The notes under the pieces were generated by a model. It was given only the letters and a program-made list of their open reading frames with translations, was not told where the DNA came from and ran no database searches. Positions 24,786-34,214 of a DNA stretch of 64,000 nucleotides are shown here, piece by piece (the stretch's first letter is position 1; each line of letters starts with the position of its first letter). Origin of the DNA: G963556115 sp963677015. Lineage in GTDB: Bacteria > Planctomycetota > SZUA-567. The position numbers and the translations under genes are program-made. The stretch is from NCBI GenBank assembly GCA_963677015.1, contig OY781533.1:2108001-2172000 (forward strand). The letters run 5' to 3'.

Positions 24786-25931
24786 ATGAAACTAAAATTA
24801 ATAGATTATCTGCGGTATGATACTCAGGAAAATTTCGAACTGAAACTGGTGGTATTTACCAATATTATCGCAGCATTACTGGCGCTCTTCTCTATTTTTA
24901 CCGGTGAATTACTTGCAAATATTGATACTGCAAATATTTCTCCAACTCAAAATAAACTGACATACAATTCATTTTTCTGGCTCGGAGTACTGCTTATATC
25001 TCTTTTCCTGGCCGAGATAGCACTACGAAAAAATCTGTTTTCATTGAGCCGCAGACTATCAGTATACATCTACACCTTTATTATCATCCCTTTGGGATTA
25101 TTCATAACCAGCTCAATAAGCATAACCTCTTTGTATTATCTGCTCTGTATAATTTTACTGAACATAATAGCAACCACACGCGAAAAATATATTGTTAATA
25201 TATTCCTCATGGCTCTGATATACGCTTACATTATCATGTATTTTCAATTTCCCCAATACCTTCTTCCGGAACCGGACCGTAAAATAACATATGTCCATTT
25301 TCTCATTGATACTCCGATAGTAATAGCACTCACAATCTGCGTTATTAACGGATTACTCCGCACCTACCGCCGAGAACAGGAAAAAATAGTTCTTCAAAAT
25401 AACAAACTTGAACAGTTAGCCCGCACCGATAGCCTTACCGGACTCTACAACAAATCATATCTAAACGAACAGCTCAGCCAACTGCTGACAGAAGCAGCGA
25501 TAAAAAAAATACCGCTGGCGTTTTTCATAATTGATATTGATTTTTTCAAAAATTACAACATCTTTTACGGAAACCTCAAAGGAGATTCCTGCCTGATTGA
25601 AGTCTCTAGAATCATAAAAAAGAACTGCTCGAACATAACAAAGAATATTTTCCGTTTCGGCGGAGAAGAGTTCGCGATTATTATTGAAGACTGTGACGAT
25701 GAGGGCGCGAGAATACTCGCCGAATCCATACGGGAAGACATGCATATTGCCCAGCTTGACAACTACCGCTCAACAATCTGCAATTATATCACCGTCAGTA
25801 TCGGCATTTGCTGCTATGATTCGAAAACCCCGACAAGTGCCGAGGAAATTATCAAAAAAACCGACAGCGCCCTGTATACAGTCAAACGTCAGGGACGCGA
25901 CAATTATCATATAGAAAATTCCACCGGTTGA
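24786..25931 (+). CDS. Membrane GGDEF-domain diguanylate cyclase
   Basis: 381 residues. The first 195 hold about six transmembrane segments and form a membrane sensor of unrecognised type. The catalytic domain begins at LARTDSLTGLYNKSYL, with FFIIDIDFFKNYN and the active-site loop FRFGGEEF (GGEEF at about 293-297). The metal-binding Asp and the signature are intact, so it should make cyclic di-GMP. No RxxD inhibitory site is seen five residues before GGEEF. The start is ATG 24786 (GAGTG upstream) and not the GTG three codons earlier. It follows the tRNA directly, and its signal is unknown. Confidence 0.9.
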   Translation: MKLKLIDYLRYDTQENFELKLVVFTNIIAALLALFSIFTGELLANIDTANISPTQNKLTYNSFFWLGVLLISLFLAEIALRKNLFSLSRRLSVYIYTFIIIPLGLFITSSISITSLYYLLCIILLNIIATTREKYIVNIFLMALIYAYIIMYFQFPQYLLPEPDRKITYVHFLIDTPIVIALTICVINGLLRTYRREQEKIVLQNNKLEQLARTDSLTGLYNKSYLNEQLSQLLTEAAIKKIPLAFFIIDIDFFKNYNIFYGNLKGDSCLIEVSRIIKKNCSNITKNIFRFGGEEFAIIIEDCDDEGARILAESIREDMHIAQLDNYRSTICNYITVSIGICCYDSKTPTSAEEIIKKTDSALYTVKRQGRDNYHIENSTG

Positions 25932-25987
25932 GTTATACTCAGGAAAATAGTAATATCAGAAATCTTCCGGCATAATCGGCGGCGCTA

Positions 25988-26770
25988 TTAAAATACAAAC
26001 TCCAGCCCATCATAAGCGACAAATATTCCCGGCGGCAGATCCCGCTCCACCTGCACATGAAGTGATTCGGTTCCGTGTGACAGATGAGTAAGCCAGGTCT
26101 TTTTTGCTCCAACCCTCCTGGCCGCAGCCACCGCCTGAGTGACGTTAAAATGCGTCCGGTGCAGCTCACGCCGCAAACCATCAATAATCAGCAGCTCAAC
26201 CCCTTCCAGCAGCTTATATGTTTCTTCAGGGATACAAGAGACATCACTTATATAGGCAAAATTTCCAATACGATACCCGTAAATTTCATAATTTCCATGT
26301 AACACCGGCAGAGGAATTACCTTGAGACCGATCACCTCAAATTCAGCCTCTACCGGGAAAAGATCAACCTTCGGCAAACCGCCGCCGATCTGCTGAGCCT
26401 CCCAGATATAGTCAAAACGTTTACGCACCCAGGCAGTAGTCTGCGGATGAGCATAGAGAGGAATATTAACCTTCTGTTTGAAACAGAAAGGTCTGATATC
26501 ATCCAGACCGGAAACATGATCGGCATGATTATGAGTCAGCAGGATCGCATCCAGACGCTGCATATTACTCCGCAAAGCCTGATAACGAAAATCAGTAGTA
26601 GTATCAATAATTAGATTACGTTCCTTATATGTCAGCAACACACTCGAACGCAACCGTTTATCTCTAGGATCAGCGGACTTACAAGTTTCGCAACTGCATC
26701 CTATCACTGGAACGCCGGTACTGGTTCCGCTTCCCAGTACCAGACACCTAACACCCATCTCGTCACTCAT
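25988..26770 (-). CDS. MBL-fold metallohydrolase, PhnP-like
   Basis: 261 residues. LGSGTSTGVPVIGCSCETCK near the N-terminus and HNHADHVSGLDDIRPF (the HxHxDH metal motif) are close to PhnP, a cyclic phosphodiesterase; PLPVLHGNYEIYG and WLTHLSHG supply later metal ligands. The Cys pair C-x-C-x-x-C is seen in PhnP as a structural zinc site. Starts at 26803, 26770 and 26758 are in frame; I choose 26770, an 8-base overlap with the HEAT gene, but 26758 is possible. No phn genes are nearby, so a phosphonate role is not implied; the substrate could be another cyclic phosphate or nucleotide. Confidence 0.85.
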   Translation of the reverse strand: MSDEMGVRCLVLGSGTSTGVPVIGCSCETCKSADPRDKRLRSSVLLTYKERNLIIDTTTDFRYQALRSNMQRLDAILLTHNHADHVSGLDDIRPFCFKQKVNIPLYAHPQTTAWVRKRFDYIWEAQQIGGGLPKVDLFPVEAEFEVIGLKVIPLPVLHGNYEIYGYRIGNFAYISDVSCIPEETYKLLEGVELLIIDGLRRELHRTHFNVTQAVAAARRVGAKKTWLTHLSHGTESLHVQVERDLPPGIFVAYDGLEFVF

Positions 26771-28355
26771 TTCCCGACTTATCCGCTCCGATCTTACTAT
26801 CATATATTTTCTGCCAGTTTTCGGCCTTATAACTTAACATAGAGGTCTGCATAACCATCTGCAAAACTATTCTGGCGGCATATCGAACCGTACGGTTATC
26901 CCCTTTGAGATTAGCAGAGGCTCCGGCAAATTCCCGATTATCACCAAGTGCAGTGAGGAGCAGTTTCAACGCCACAGAAGCAGCCTGTAGACTCTGCTCA
27001 CTATGCACGACATCCGGATCAATTGCTTTTCCTACAATACTTCCCAGAGCCTGTAAAGTGACCACAACCCGCCTGTATTCCTGAATCTGCATCTCACGTT
27101 TTACCGCAACACCACGATAATCTACCATCAGTTCAAGAATTCTGACTGCCTCTTCACCGCCAATAAGCCCCAAAGCTTTAGCAATATGCAGACGCATATC
27201 CTGTGACTGGCTGTCTTTACGCAATGCCTTCTTGATAAACGGAATCGCTTCTTCAGATTCGGTAGCTCCCAGACAATCAACAATCGACAGACGGATATCA
27301 AAATTATTATCTCCAAGATAATCCTTTGCAATCAGCAGAATTGTTTGTTTCAACCGTTTATTACTTTCGATCTTTCGCTCACGCCAGAGTTTCTCAGGCT
27401 GAAAATCAACTCCCGCGCTCAGCGCCTTTCTATGTTCTTCAACCTCACGGTTGGAAAATTCGGTTATATCCCGCAGCATCAGTAATACAGCCTGCCGTAC
27501 GGTATCAAACGGCGTAGACATGTTCCACAAGACATGGCTCATAAGCTGTTTCGTACCCTCAGCTCCGAGATTTGAGAGCATTTTGCACGCCAGCACCTGG
27601 GTTGTAAAGATTTCATCCTGAATCGGTGACTCATAAATACGACCACGACTGCGCCAGAACTCAATCCAGCTGTTCTTACTATGCCCCATATCAACACCGA
27701 GCATCTTCTTCAGAATCGCCAGTGCCCGATCCTGATTATCATTCTCAAGTCCGAAATTAATTATCGCCTCAACCGGCTCCAATTGCCATGACAACGAGGT
27801 CTCGACTCTTTTCCTGGTTGATTCTTCTACGGTCGAATCATACTCGCCGGTAATAACAGATACCGGCGGCATCCGTAATGACTCAAGCAGTCTTGGAGTC
27901 AAACTGTACTCGCTGTCTTCAAACATATTTACAATTTCATAGCGCTTATCCGAATCAGCTATACAGAAAGCGGGTAAATGAACAATAATAGAGCGGCGCA
28001 CATCCAGTGAAGTGTTATACAGCAGTTCATCCTGAAGAGTCGGTATAACTTCCGGGTCAGCCACACGCGCAAATATTTCAACAACCCCTTCGGATATCTG
28101 CATATTCTTCTGCGAAAGAGCATTTTTCAAAATACTCATTGTCAGTTCCCGCTGCCCGCTCTCAGCCAGCTCGACCAGCTTAGTGATATACTGCAGTCTA
28201 TAATCAAAAGGAGAATCAAGCCCTTTAATCAGGTTATTTATATTATTACGCGCCTGATAATCCATTTCTTCCTGCCACAATACCTCATCAGCCATCAATG
28301 GAATCGAAATAAATAATAAGAGTAACACACTAACAATTCTATATTTGCAAACCAT
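26763..28355 (-). CDS. Secreted HEAT-repeat protein
   Basis: 530 residues with a signal peptide (VSVLLLLFISIPLMA, cleavage near ADEV). The rest is almost entirely helical repeats of HEAT/PBS type, for example VDCLGATESEEAIPFIKKAL, RLHIAKALGLIGGEEAVRIL and DLVRRSIIVHLPAF-like units. There are no catalytic motifs, so it is likely a periplasmic scaffold. I start at ATG 28355 because GGAAGA lies 6 bases upstream; 15 longer codons lack a site. The 3' end overlaps the PhnP-like gene, so they are co-transcribed. It is next to a HEAT-receiver protein on the other strand, which suggests a shared origin of the repeats. Confidence 0.75.
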   Translation of the reverse strand: MVCKYRIVSVLLLLFISIPLMADEVLWQEEMDYQARNNINNLIKGLDSPFDYRLQYITKLVELAESGQRELTMSILKNALSQKNMQISEGVVEIFARVADPEVIPTLQDELLYNTSLDVRRSIIVHLPAFCIADSDKRYEIVNMFEDSEYSLTPRLLESLRMPPVSVITGEYDSTVEESTRKRVETSLSWQLEPVEAIINFGLENDNQDRALAILKKMLGVDMGHSKNSWIEFWRSRGRIYESPIQDEIFTTQVLACKMLSNLGAEGTKQLMSHVLWNMSTPFDTVRQAVLLMLRDITEFSNREVEEHRKALSAGVDFQPEKLWRERKIESNKRLKQTILLIAKDYLGDNNFDIRLSIVDCLGATESEEAIPFIKKALRKDSQSQDMRLHIAKALGLIGGEEAVRILELMVDYRGVAVKREMQIQEYRRVVVTLQALGSIVGKAIDPDVVHSEQSLQAASVALKLLLTALGDNREFAGASANLKGDNRTVRYAARIVLQMVMQTSMLSYKAENWQKIYDSKIGADKSGNE

Positions 28356-28488
28356 AATCAGTCTTCCGAACTCACAATAAGATCTATAGCATTTATGCAC
28401 TACATCAACAACAATAAATTCTTGAGTATAGCACCCTAATTCGTATTATTACAGATTATAACACTTTTCCCGGAGAAAGCAAAGAAAG

Positions 28489-30132
28489 ATGACTGATATT
28501 CCGAACTCATACGAAGAACTTGAAGAGCTTATAACCAAGAAAAGACAAAAAAAACGACCCTCAATTCTTAAAACAATTTTAATTCCCGTCATAAGTGCTG
28601 CGTGTATTTTTATTATCTGGATATTATATCCGGTTTCAGCACCTGATTTTTCTGTTAGCTCGCTCTTGCCGGCCAACACCGCACTCTCTGTTGAAGTGCA
28701 TAAGCCGCAGAAAATTGTCCGACATCTCAACAAAATCAAGTACTTACCCAAGCTGGAACAGCTCCCTATCTGGAAAAGCCTCGCACGTGAATATAACACA
28801 GCAACCGGCAATAATCTGCAGCAGGATACAACGACGGCATTTCAGGAACTGACCTCACGTGCCGAAGATTTATTCGGTATGCGCAATATCCTTTTAGTAT
28901 CTGCCGGAATCGGCTACAACAACCAGCATAAAGAGATTATAAATGCTGTCGTATGGCTTGATAATATTGGTTATCTGGCGTTGAAAGCAGCAACAATGTT
29001 TACTGGCGCCAAAGAAACCATCTCCGGCTTGAAATACTACCAAATCCCGTTAAATCAAGAAGAAACTCTCTATGTCAGTTCACACCCGAAATACCCGAGA
29101 GGTATAATAATCAGTACAGATCTATCCAGCCTCTCCGACTTTGCAGATAATCCTGACACTAAAACCGAACTGAGAGCGAATACAAACACTGCAGCTACCT
29201 TAATAACAGGGACTGTCTTCCCGACAAAAATTCCTGACCAGAATATTTTTACCGATTCCCCGACCGTCAGCAACAAACTGACTTTTACCTGCAATGATTC
29301 AGAAATAATTCTAAACGGAAGCATAAAACTTGCTGATCATATAGAAAAGCTGTTAAACCTCAACACCGAAAAACACCTTGAGGTGATCTCTGACAGACCA
29401 GGCTTACTGCTGAACTTGAACCTGTCTGAAGCAGTCACCCAAGATAGCCTCCAGCAGGCATTAACCCAAATTTCCCGAAATTCCCCTTCTCCATTAGCAC
29501 CATTATTCAATAATTTTAACCCGAAACTCTTCACAGAACTGGGTGGAAATATTTCACTGCTGCTAAATGAGCCTCAAACAATAGAGAGCTATCCGGCAAA
29601 TAATTCTCACCTGTACCTTGAAGTTGATGACGAAAATAGAGCTCATTCGCTCTTATTTGCGAATCTTGAAAATATGAAAAAAAGCCTGCAGAACAGTAAT
29701 GATTTAAGCCAGATCTTTATCGGCAGTCAGCTTAAAATAGCAAATAGCGACAATTCTATATCATTAGAACTTCCTATGTTACCAATAGTTACAGCTAGAT
29801 TCAATCACCTTGAGGACATAGCTTATTCAATACTGTCACCCAATACCACTATGCCGCCACTTCCAGTACTTACCAACAATCCTTCAATCAGTCAGGTAAA
29901 GTGGAGTTACTCATCATCACTGCTTAAATATGCCGAAATGATTCTCCCGTCCGACCTTAAAAATGAAGCTGTCTTCCACTTCAATTCTGATAATAAAGTA
30001 CTGATTTCTGATGTCCTCAATTTTTTAGCTTCTAGCGCTTTTTTCTCTTTATGTTTACAGCCGGATTATGATAATATCAAAAGTAAAAGGCTGCAACTCC
30101 GGTCAGAGCTGAAGTTACGAAATATTAAATAA
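28489..30132 (+). CDS. Single-pass membrane protein of unknown function (547 aa)
   Basis: An N-terminal charged stretch (KKRQKKRPS) precedes one transmembrane helix (about residues 27-48), placing about 500 residues outside the cytoplasm. The exported part has a beta-rich, repeat-poor composition with SSLLPANTALSVEVHKPQKI after the membrane segment; a DUF3352-like pattern is conceivable but unverified. No catalytic motif or Cys pair is seen. The site GGAGAAAGC is upstream but spaced 13 bases from ATG 28489. It is 31 bases before the HEAT-receiver gene and probably in one operon with it. The role is unknown; it may be a membrane-anchored extracytoplasmic sensor or binding protein. Confidence 0.6.
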   Translation: MTDIPNSYEELEELITKKRQKKRPSILKTILIPVISAACIFIIWILYPVSAPDFSVSSLLPANTALSVEVHKPQKIVRHLNKIKYLPKLEQLPIWKSLAREYNTATGNNLQQDTTTAFQELTSRAEDLFGMRNILLVSAGIGYNNQHKEIINAVVWLDNIGYLALKAATMFTGAKETISGLKYYQIPLNQEETLYVSSHPKYPRGIIISTDLSSLSDFADNPDTKTELRANTNTAATLITGTVFPTKIPDQNIFTDSPTVSNKLTFTCNDSEIILNGSIKLADHIEKLLNLNTEKHLEVISDRPGLLLNLNLSEAVTQDSLQQALTQISRNSPSPLAPLFNNFNPKLFTELGGNISLLLNEPQTIESYPANNSHLYLEVDDENRAHSLLFANLENMKKSLQNSNDLSQIFIGSQLKIANSDNSISLELPMLPIVTARFNHLEDIAYSILSPNTTMPPLPVLTNNPSISQVKWSYSSSLLKYAEMILPSDLKNEAVFHFNSDNKVLISDVLNFLASSAFFSLCLQPDYDNIKSKRLQLRSELKLRNIK

Positions 30133-30163
30133 AACACTATCACTGACACCAACAGGGACAGAA

Positions 30164-31261
30164 ATGACTACAGACAATACTAATGAAAATGAAAATAGTT
30201 ATTTATCCTCAAGAAATAGCACTGTTATCAGATTCCGCCCGTATCCGTATCTTAATGATGCAATAAAAGCCGCCGAACACTATACCTCTCTGAAATCCAG
30301 TCCTACAGACAAACGAAAAATTATTGAACGCCTTCTAATAACCGACGAGTTTTTTCGTGATGTATCCCCCATCATGATATCAGCTTTCCCGCGGATGGAA
30401 TCACCAATACGCCACCTCATACTGGACAACATCATCAGGCTCATACATAAAGGCGAAGATTTCACTGTCATAGCTGGCGAAATTGCAAGGTTAATGACCG
30501 ATAAGAACTTTAACCTCCGTGAAAAAGCCGCTCTTTTACTTCAACATATGGGGGAAAATGCAGCTCCGGCTATTCCGCGCGTCGTTTCATATCTACGCAG
30601 TAGACTCCCTGATGTCCAGCATTCGGCGATAAAAGTCCTTGCAGCTATCGGTCCGGTTGCAGCAGATGCATCTATTCCCAAGCTCAAGGCTTACCTCAAC
30701 AGCAATGCTTTACCGGCAGAATATCGAGAACTTGGCCAAAAAACCCTGCAGATTCTTCGCGGAGAAGAAAAGCCTATTCGTCCTGACATTAAAATTGAAG
30801 GTGTTCTGGAAAGCTCCGGCAATGAAACAGCTAAGTCTGACACTAAAGCTGAAGAACCGGCTGAGCACACATTACAATATCTGGCAATAAAAGGAAAAAG
30901 CATTGTAATTGCTGAAGATCAGGAGAGTGTTCGCTCAATGATCCGCCGGGCACTTACAGCCTGTGGTGCTACTACCAAAGAGACCTACGATGGTGAAATT
31001 GTCTTGAAAATGCTTCAGGCAAAACTCAATATTGATCTTTTCATACTGGATCTTATGATGCCGAATATCAGTGGCGCAGAAGTACTCAAAGAGATCAGAG
31101 AAAACCCTCAATATAAACTAACACCGGTTATTATAGTAAGCGCCAGAACTGAGCGTTCCATAAAGCTTAAAATGGCACAGCTTGAGGTCTCCGCTTATTT
31201 TTCCAAACCGTTCAAACTGACAGAACTTCTTTCATGCATTAACTCAATCTTCAGTCAATGA
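30164..31261 (+). CDS. HEAT-repeat protein with C-terminal response-regulator receiver
   Basis: 365 residues. Residues about 45-205 are HEAT/armadillo-like helical repeats (REKAALLLQHMGENAAPAIP, QHSAIKVLAAIGPVAADASI). Residues about 243-365 are a CheY-type receiver with the acidic pair IAEDQESV, the phosphoacceptor Asp in LFILDLMMPNISG, a Ser/Thr-type switch residue in IIVSARTE and the conserved Lys in YFSKPFKL. The receiver looks functional. There is no output domain, so the HEAT module is the probable protein-binding output. No histidine kinase is adjacent. It follows the 547-residue membrane protein. Confidence 0.85.
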   Translation: MTTDNTNENENSYLSSRNSTVIRFRPYPYLNDAIKAAEHYTSLKSSPTDKRKIIERLLITDEFFRDVSPIMISAFPRMESPIRHLILDNIIRLIHKGEDFTVIAGEIARLMTDKNFNLREKAALLLQHMGENAAPAIPRVVSYLRSRLPDVQHSAIKVLAAIGPVAADASIPKLKAYLNSNALPAEYRELGQKTLQILRGEEKPIRPDIKIEGVLESSGNETAKSDTKAEEPAEHTLQYLAIKGKSIVIAEDQESVRSMIRRALTACGATTKETYDGEIVLKMLQAKLNIDLFILDLMMPNISGAEVLKEIRENPQYKLTPVIIVSARTERSIKLKMAQLEVSAYFSKPFKLTELLSCINSIFSQ

Positions 31262-31299
31262 AACCTTGACTGCAGTACTTATTTACTATGCAAAAAAAA

Positions 31300-31331
31300 C
31301 AGCTGTTGTACCGTATTCGGCACAACAGCTG
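31300..31331 (-). terminator. Intrinsic terminator of the 31.4-32.1 kb lipoprotein
   Basis: A 10-bp stem CAGCTGTTGT/ACAACAGCTG with an inner CCG/CGG, followed on the minus strand by eight T (A run at 31292-31299). It may also catch plus-strand transcripts of the HEAT-receiver gene. Confidence 0.85.
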
Positions 31332-31360
31332 CTATTTAGTTTCACCCTTTTCCCGGTGTA

Positions 31361-32110
31361 CTAAAGCATACACTTCTGAAGGACATTCCAGAATACTGTA
31401 ATATTTTCAGGCTGATGCGTCTCACCTTTATCAGATCTTATATTACGGAGTAATCCCTCTTTAACCACCTTTATAGCTTTAGCAAATTCTGCCGGCGGTA
31501 ACTCACCTGAAGCCCGGACTTCAACCAGACCGCCATCAACAGCCAGATATACCGCAACCGGATCTTTAACCGCAAACATACTGTTCTTGAACCCCGGATA
31601 AATATCACCTGTCGGCACTGCGGTTGCTATCCCCTTCTCTTCAAGTACCCAATCACTAAATCCATAAATACGATTTAAAGTATAAAGATCACTCTTCGTG
31701 AATCCATGTATTGGTTTTCCATTCATAACCCAGGTTACACTGAGAGCAACCGGTTCCTCAACCGCATAGTTGCTGTATACAGATCTGGCTATAGTCTTTA
31801 CAATCGGACTCTCGGTAACAATACTCTCCGTATCCTCCTGCAGTAATCTGGAATTACTGTCTGCAGTAGAACCGCTACCAGAACGCTTAACACGCGATTT
31901 TGAGACAATCTGCTTATCAACTTCCAGCCAGTCATTACCCAGGTTTGATGCTCGCGGGATTATATTCTTTGCATATACTTTTCGTGTAGAATGAACAATA
32001 CGCACATTCTCACTCTCATTCTGCTCGAGTGAAGCGGTTTTAGGACTATCACTGCAGCCGCTTACCAATAAGCCCAGACCAAGAGCAGTAACCGCCAAAT
32101 ATCTATTCAT
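31361..32110 (-). CDS. Lipoprotein of unknown function
   Basis: 249 residues. The signal is a hydrophobic helix (RYLAVTALGLGLLVSG) ending in the lipobox LVSG|C with Cys about 19, then a Ser/Glu-rich linker. The mature part is beta-rich with WVMNGKPIHGFTKSDLYTLN and GIATAVPTGDIYPGFKNSMF, but no family is recognised. The start ATG 32110 follows GGAG by 7 bases; a 12-codon longer reading lacks a site. The Cys near the C-terminus (QKCML) is odd. It is transcribed alone and followed by a clear terminator. It is likely exported to the periplasmic face of a membrane, with unknown role. Confidence 0.7.
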   Translation of the reverse strand: MNRYLAVTALGLGLLVSGCSDSPKTASLEQNESENVRIVHSTRKVYAKNIIPRASNLGNDWLEVDKQIVSKSRVKRSGSGSTADSNSRLLQEDTESIVTESPIVKTIARSVYSNYAVEEPVALSVTWVMNGKPIHGFTKSDLYTLNRIYGFSDWVLEEKGIATAVPTGDIYPGFKNSMFAVKDPVAVYLAVDGGLVEVRASGELPPAEFAKAIKVVKEGLLRNIRSDKGETHQPENITVFWNVLQKCML

Positions 32111-32264
32111 TACATTTCTCCATAAACATGTAAATATTATTTTCAATAACTATTACTTACAGTTTTATCGGAAATAAGTTGAATACACTCCAATCTTTCC
32201 GGTTAAAGTTGACTGACCATTCCCTTACTTATAACCATTCACAATAATACCATGGCACAAAAAA

Positions 32265-32288
32265 GCTGCAGGATAAAAATCCTGCAGC
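32265..32288 (-). terminator. Intrinsic terminator of nadA-yggS-proC-yggU
   Basis: A perfect 10-bp stem GCTGCAGGAT/ATCCTGCAGC with loop AAAA, followed on the minus strand by six T. It lies 68 bases past the yggU stop. Confidence 0.88.
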
Positions 32289-32355
32289 AATTTTATCTCA
32301 AACCGTCAAAATACTTATTATATATTTTAACTTAATAAATATTAAATAATCCCGG

Positions 32356-32661
32356 CTAAAGCTCCGCAAACCGTTGTCGTAATTCCGCTGCTGATATCTC
32401 CTGAATCAAAAACTTCTTCTCACCGGCTGTCTCACCACTCATAAGAACAATAACTTTCGGTGCCAAACCCAGACTCTTAGCCAACAGTTTAATAATCGCC
32501 TTATTAGCTTTTCCCTTCTCCGGTGCTGTAGTTACAGAGACCTTCAATGAACCGTTAAACACACCATTCAGCTGATTACTCCTGGCGGCAGGCTTAGCCT
32601 TAACCGGCAGAATACAGCCATTATCAACCGTATCTAGTGCCAACAGTTCATAATCCTGCAC
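32356..32661 (-). CDS. yggU: DUF167/YggU-family protein
   Basis: A 101-residue small protein of the DUF167 fold: LPVKAKPAARSNQLNGVFNG, LKVSVTTAPEKGKANKAIIK, and LAPKVIVLMSGETAGEKKFL. The function is not established, although the gene is often found beside proC and yggS. The start is GTG 32661, 8 bases after GGGGAG that overlaps the proC stop; a longer ATG reading (32721) would overlap proC by 56 bases. The gap to proC is only 4 bases, so it is the last gene of the nadA-yggS-proC-yggU unit. Cytoplasmic, no catalytic motif visible. Confidence 0.85.
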   Translation of the reverse strand: MQDYELLALDTVDNGCILPVKAKPAARSNQLNGVFNGSLKVSVTTAPEKGKANKAIIKLLAKSLGLAPKVIVLMSGETAGEKKFLIQEISAAELRQRFAEL

Positions 32662-32665
32662 CTGC

Positions 32666-33475
32666 TTATCTCCCCTGCGCCAGCTCTTCACTACGTTCTT
32701 TTGCCCGCAGAACAGCAGCAATCAAAATATCTTTCATACCACGCTCTGTCATAACATTCAACGCAGCTTCGGTTGTACCATTAGGACTGGTCACCTTTCG
32801 GCGTAATACCTCTGCCGGATCACTACTTTCAATAAGAAGTTTCGCCGAACCGAAAACCGTTTTAGCCGCCATTTTTTCCGCTATGTCTGCCGGAAGCCCT
32901 GCCGCCACCCCGGCCTCAGTAAGAATTTCCGCAAAATAAAACAGATATGCCGGACCACTGCCGGAAAGACCGGTAACCGCATCCATCTGACTTTCAACGA
33001 CTTCATAAGCATCAGCAGCAGAACCGCAAAGAGCCAGAGTAAGCTTTGCATCCTCCTCTGTCGCGCTCGCACCAGGTGCGACGCCGCAGACACCTTCACC
33101 GACAAGCATAGGTGTATTCGGCATTACCCGGACTATTCTCACACTCGGTGCAACTTTTTGCAGCGAACCGATAGTTATACCGGCAGCAATTGAAATCAGC
33201 AGCTGCTTATCAGATAATCGCGTTCCGATATCATCCATAACAGAAAAGACTACCTGCGGCTTAAGAGCCAGAAGAATTACATCCTGAGTTATTACCTGAT
33301 CCATTCTCTCGGTAACATTACATCCCAGACCGGAAAAAACCTCCCGACGGGCTTCTGAAAGATCACAGGCGGTTATTTTATCGGCAGGTATCAGTCCCGC
33401 TTTCAACACCCCATTTATCAACGCTTCCGCCATATTCCCCGCACCGATAACTCCCAACGTTTTACCCGCAAACAT
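32666..33475 (-). CDS. proC: Pyrroline-5-carboxylate reductase
   Basis: 269 residues. Makes L-proline by reducing pyrroline-5-carboxylate with NAD(P)H. The Rossmann loop is GVIGAGNMAEALI (about 8-20), VILLALKPQV is the conserved substrate-facing strand, and the C-terminal dimer helix carries GLSGSGPAYLFYFAE and RRKVTSPNGTTEAAL, which bind proline. ATG 33475 has AAGGAG close by. The gene sits between yggS (76 bases upstream) and yggU, the common bacterial neighbourhood. proA and proB are not in the window. Confidence 0.96.
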   Translation of the reverse strand: MFAGKTLGVIGAGNMAEALINGVLKAGLIPADKITACDLSEARREVFSGLGCNVTERMDQVITQDVILLALKPQVVFSVMDDIGTRLSDKQLLISIAAGITIGSLQKVAPSVRIVRVMPNTPMLVGEGVCGVAPGASATEEDAKLTLALCGSAADAYEVVESQMDAVTGLSGSGPAYLFYFAEILTEAGVAAGLPADIAEKMAAKTVFGSAKLLIESSDPAEVLRRKVTSPNGTTEAALNVMTERGMKDILIAAVLRAKERSEELAQGR

Positions 33476-33551
33476 ACCTTCTCCTTAATATCATCTCACC
33501 CGCCCCCCGTCGGAGCAATATAACCACCAGCCAGACTGCAGATAATATCAA

Positions 33552-34214
33552 CTATTTAAAGAGTTCACTTCCAACTCTTACCATTGTCGCCCCCTCTTCC
33601 ACAGCCACTTCAAAATCATTACTCATTCCCATTGATAACTGGGAAAACTCTCGCCCGAATTTTATCGCAAGCCTGTCCCGGAGTTCACGCAAACCGCGAA
33701 AAACGCCTCGTGTATCCTCCGCATCAGCAAAATAGGGAGCCATCGTCATAAATCCGACAATATTTACTTTACCGGCATATTCACCGACCAGTTCTTCCGC
33801 CTGCTGTACAGTTAGACCATATTTACTCTCTTCACCCGCGACATTCACCTCGATAAAAATTTCAGGTGAAAAATCACTCCCGGCTATTATATCAAGCAAA
33901 CCAGCCGATTCCACGCTATGGATAGACGCAACCTTCCCCAAAACCTTCTTCGCTTTGTTACGCTGCAAATGACCGATAAAATGCCAGCTAACCCCTTCAA
34001 GATCACTCAGCGCCTCAAGTTTAGGGAGCAGTACCTCTATCCTGTTCTCACCGAAATCACGCACACCGCAGGCATAGAGTTCACGAATTTCCTCGATCCC
34101 AACGGTCTTGGTAACAGCTATCAGTCTTACCGCATCACCATTGCGCCCCTTGCGCACACAGGCCTGCTGTATGCGCTCGGAAACACCGGCAAGGTTTTCA
34201 GAAATTTTACTCAA
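33552..34214 (-). CDS. yggS: YggS/PLPBP-family pyridoxal-phosphate homeostasis protein
   Basis: 220 residues of the single-domain alanine-racemase-like fold. The PLP lysine is in LIAVTKTV near residue 36, DFGENRI is the second loop, WHFIGHLQRNKAKK is conserved, and GMSNDFEVAVEEGATMVRVG binds the phosphate. The protein buffers PLP and lacks clear enzyme activity. It starts at TTG 34214, which has GGAGG 7 bases upstream and overlaps the nadA stop (TTGA), so the pair is coupled. The order nadA-yggS-proC-yggU places a B6-binding protein next to proline synthesis, as in many bacteria. Confidence 0.94.
   Translation of the reverse strand: MSKISENLAGVSERIQQACVRKGRNGDAVRLIAVTKTVGIEEIRELYACGVRDFGENRIEVLLPKLEALSDLEGVSWHFIGHLQRNKAKKVLGKVASIHSVESAGLLDIIAGSDFSPEIFIEVNVAGEESKYGLTVQQAEELVGEYAGKVNIVGFMTMAPYFADAEDTRGVFRGLRELRDRLAIKFGREFSQLSMGMSNDFEVAVEEGATMVRVGSELFK

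Noticed and set aside
25988..26770. A phosphonate (phn) operon implied by the PhnP-like hydrolase
   Set aside because: No other phn gene is in the neighbourhood, so only the fold is claimed.
26763..31261. An anti-phage defence island
   Set aside because: Two genes for HEAT proteins, one membrane protein and a receiver show no nuclease, toxin or nucleotide-sensing effector domain; signalling or scaffold roles fit better.
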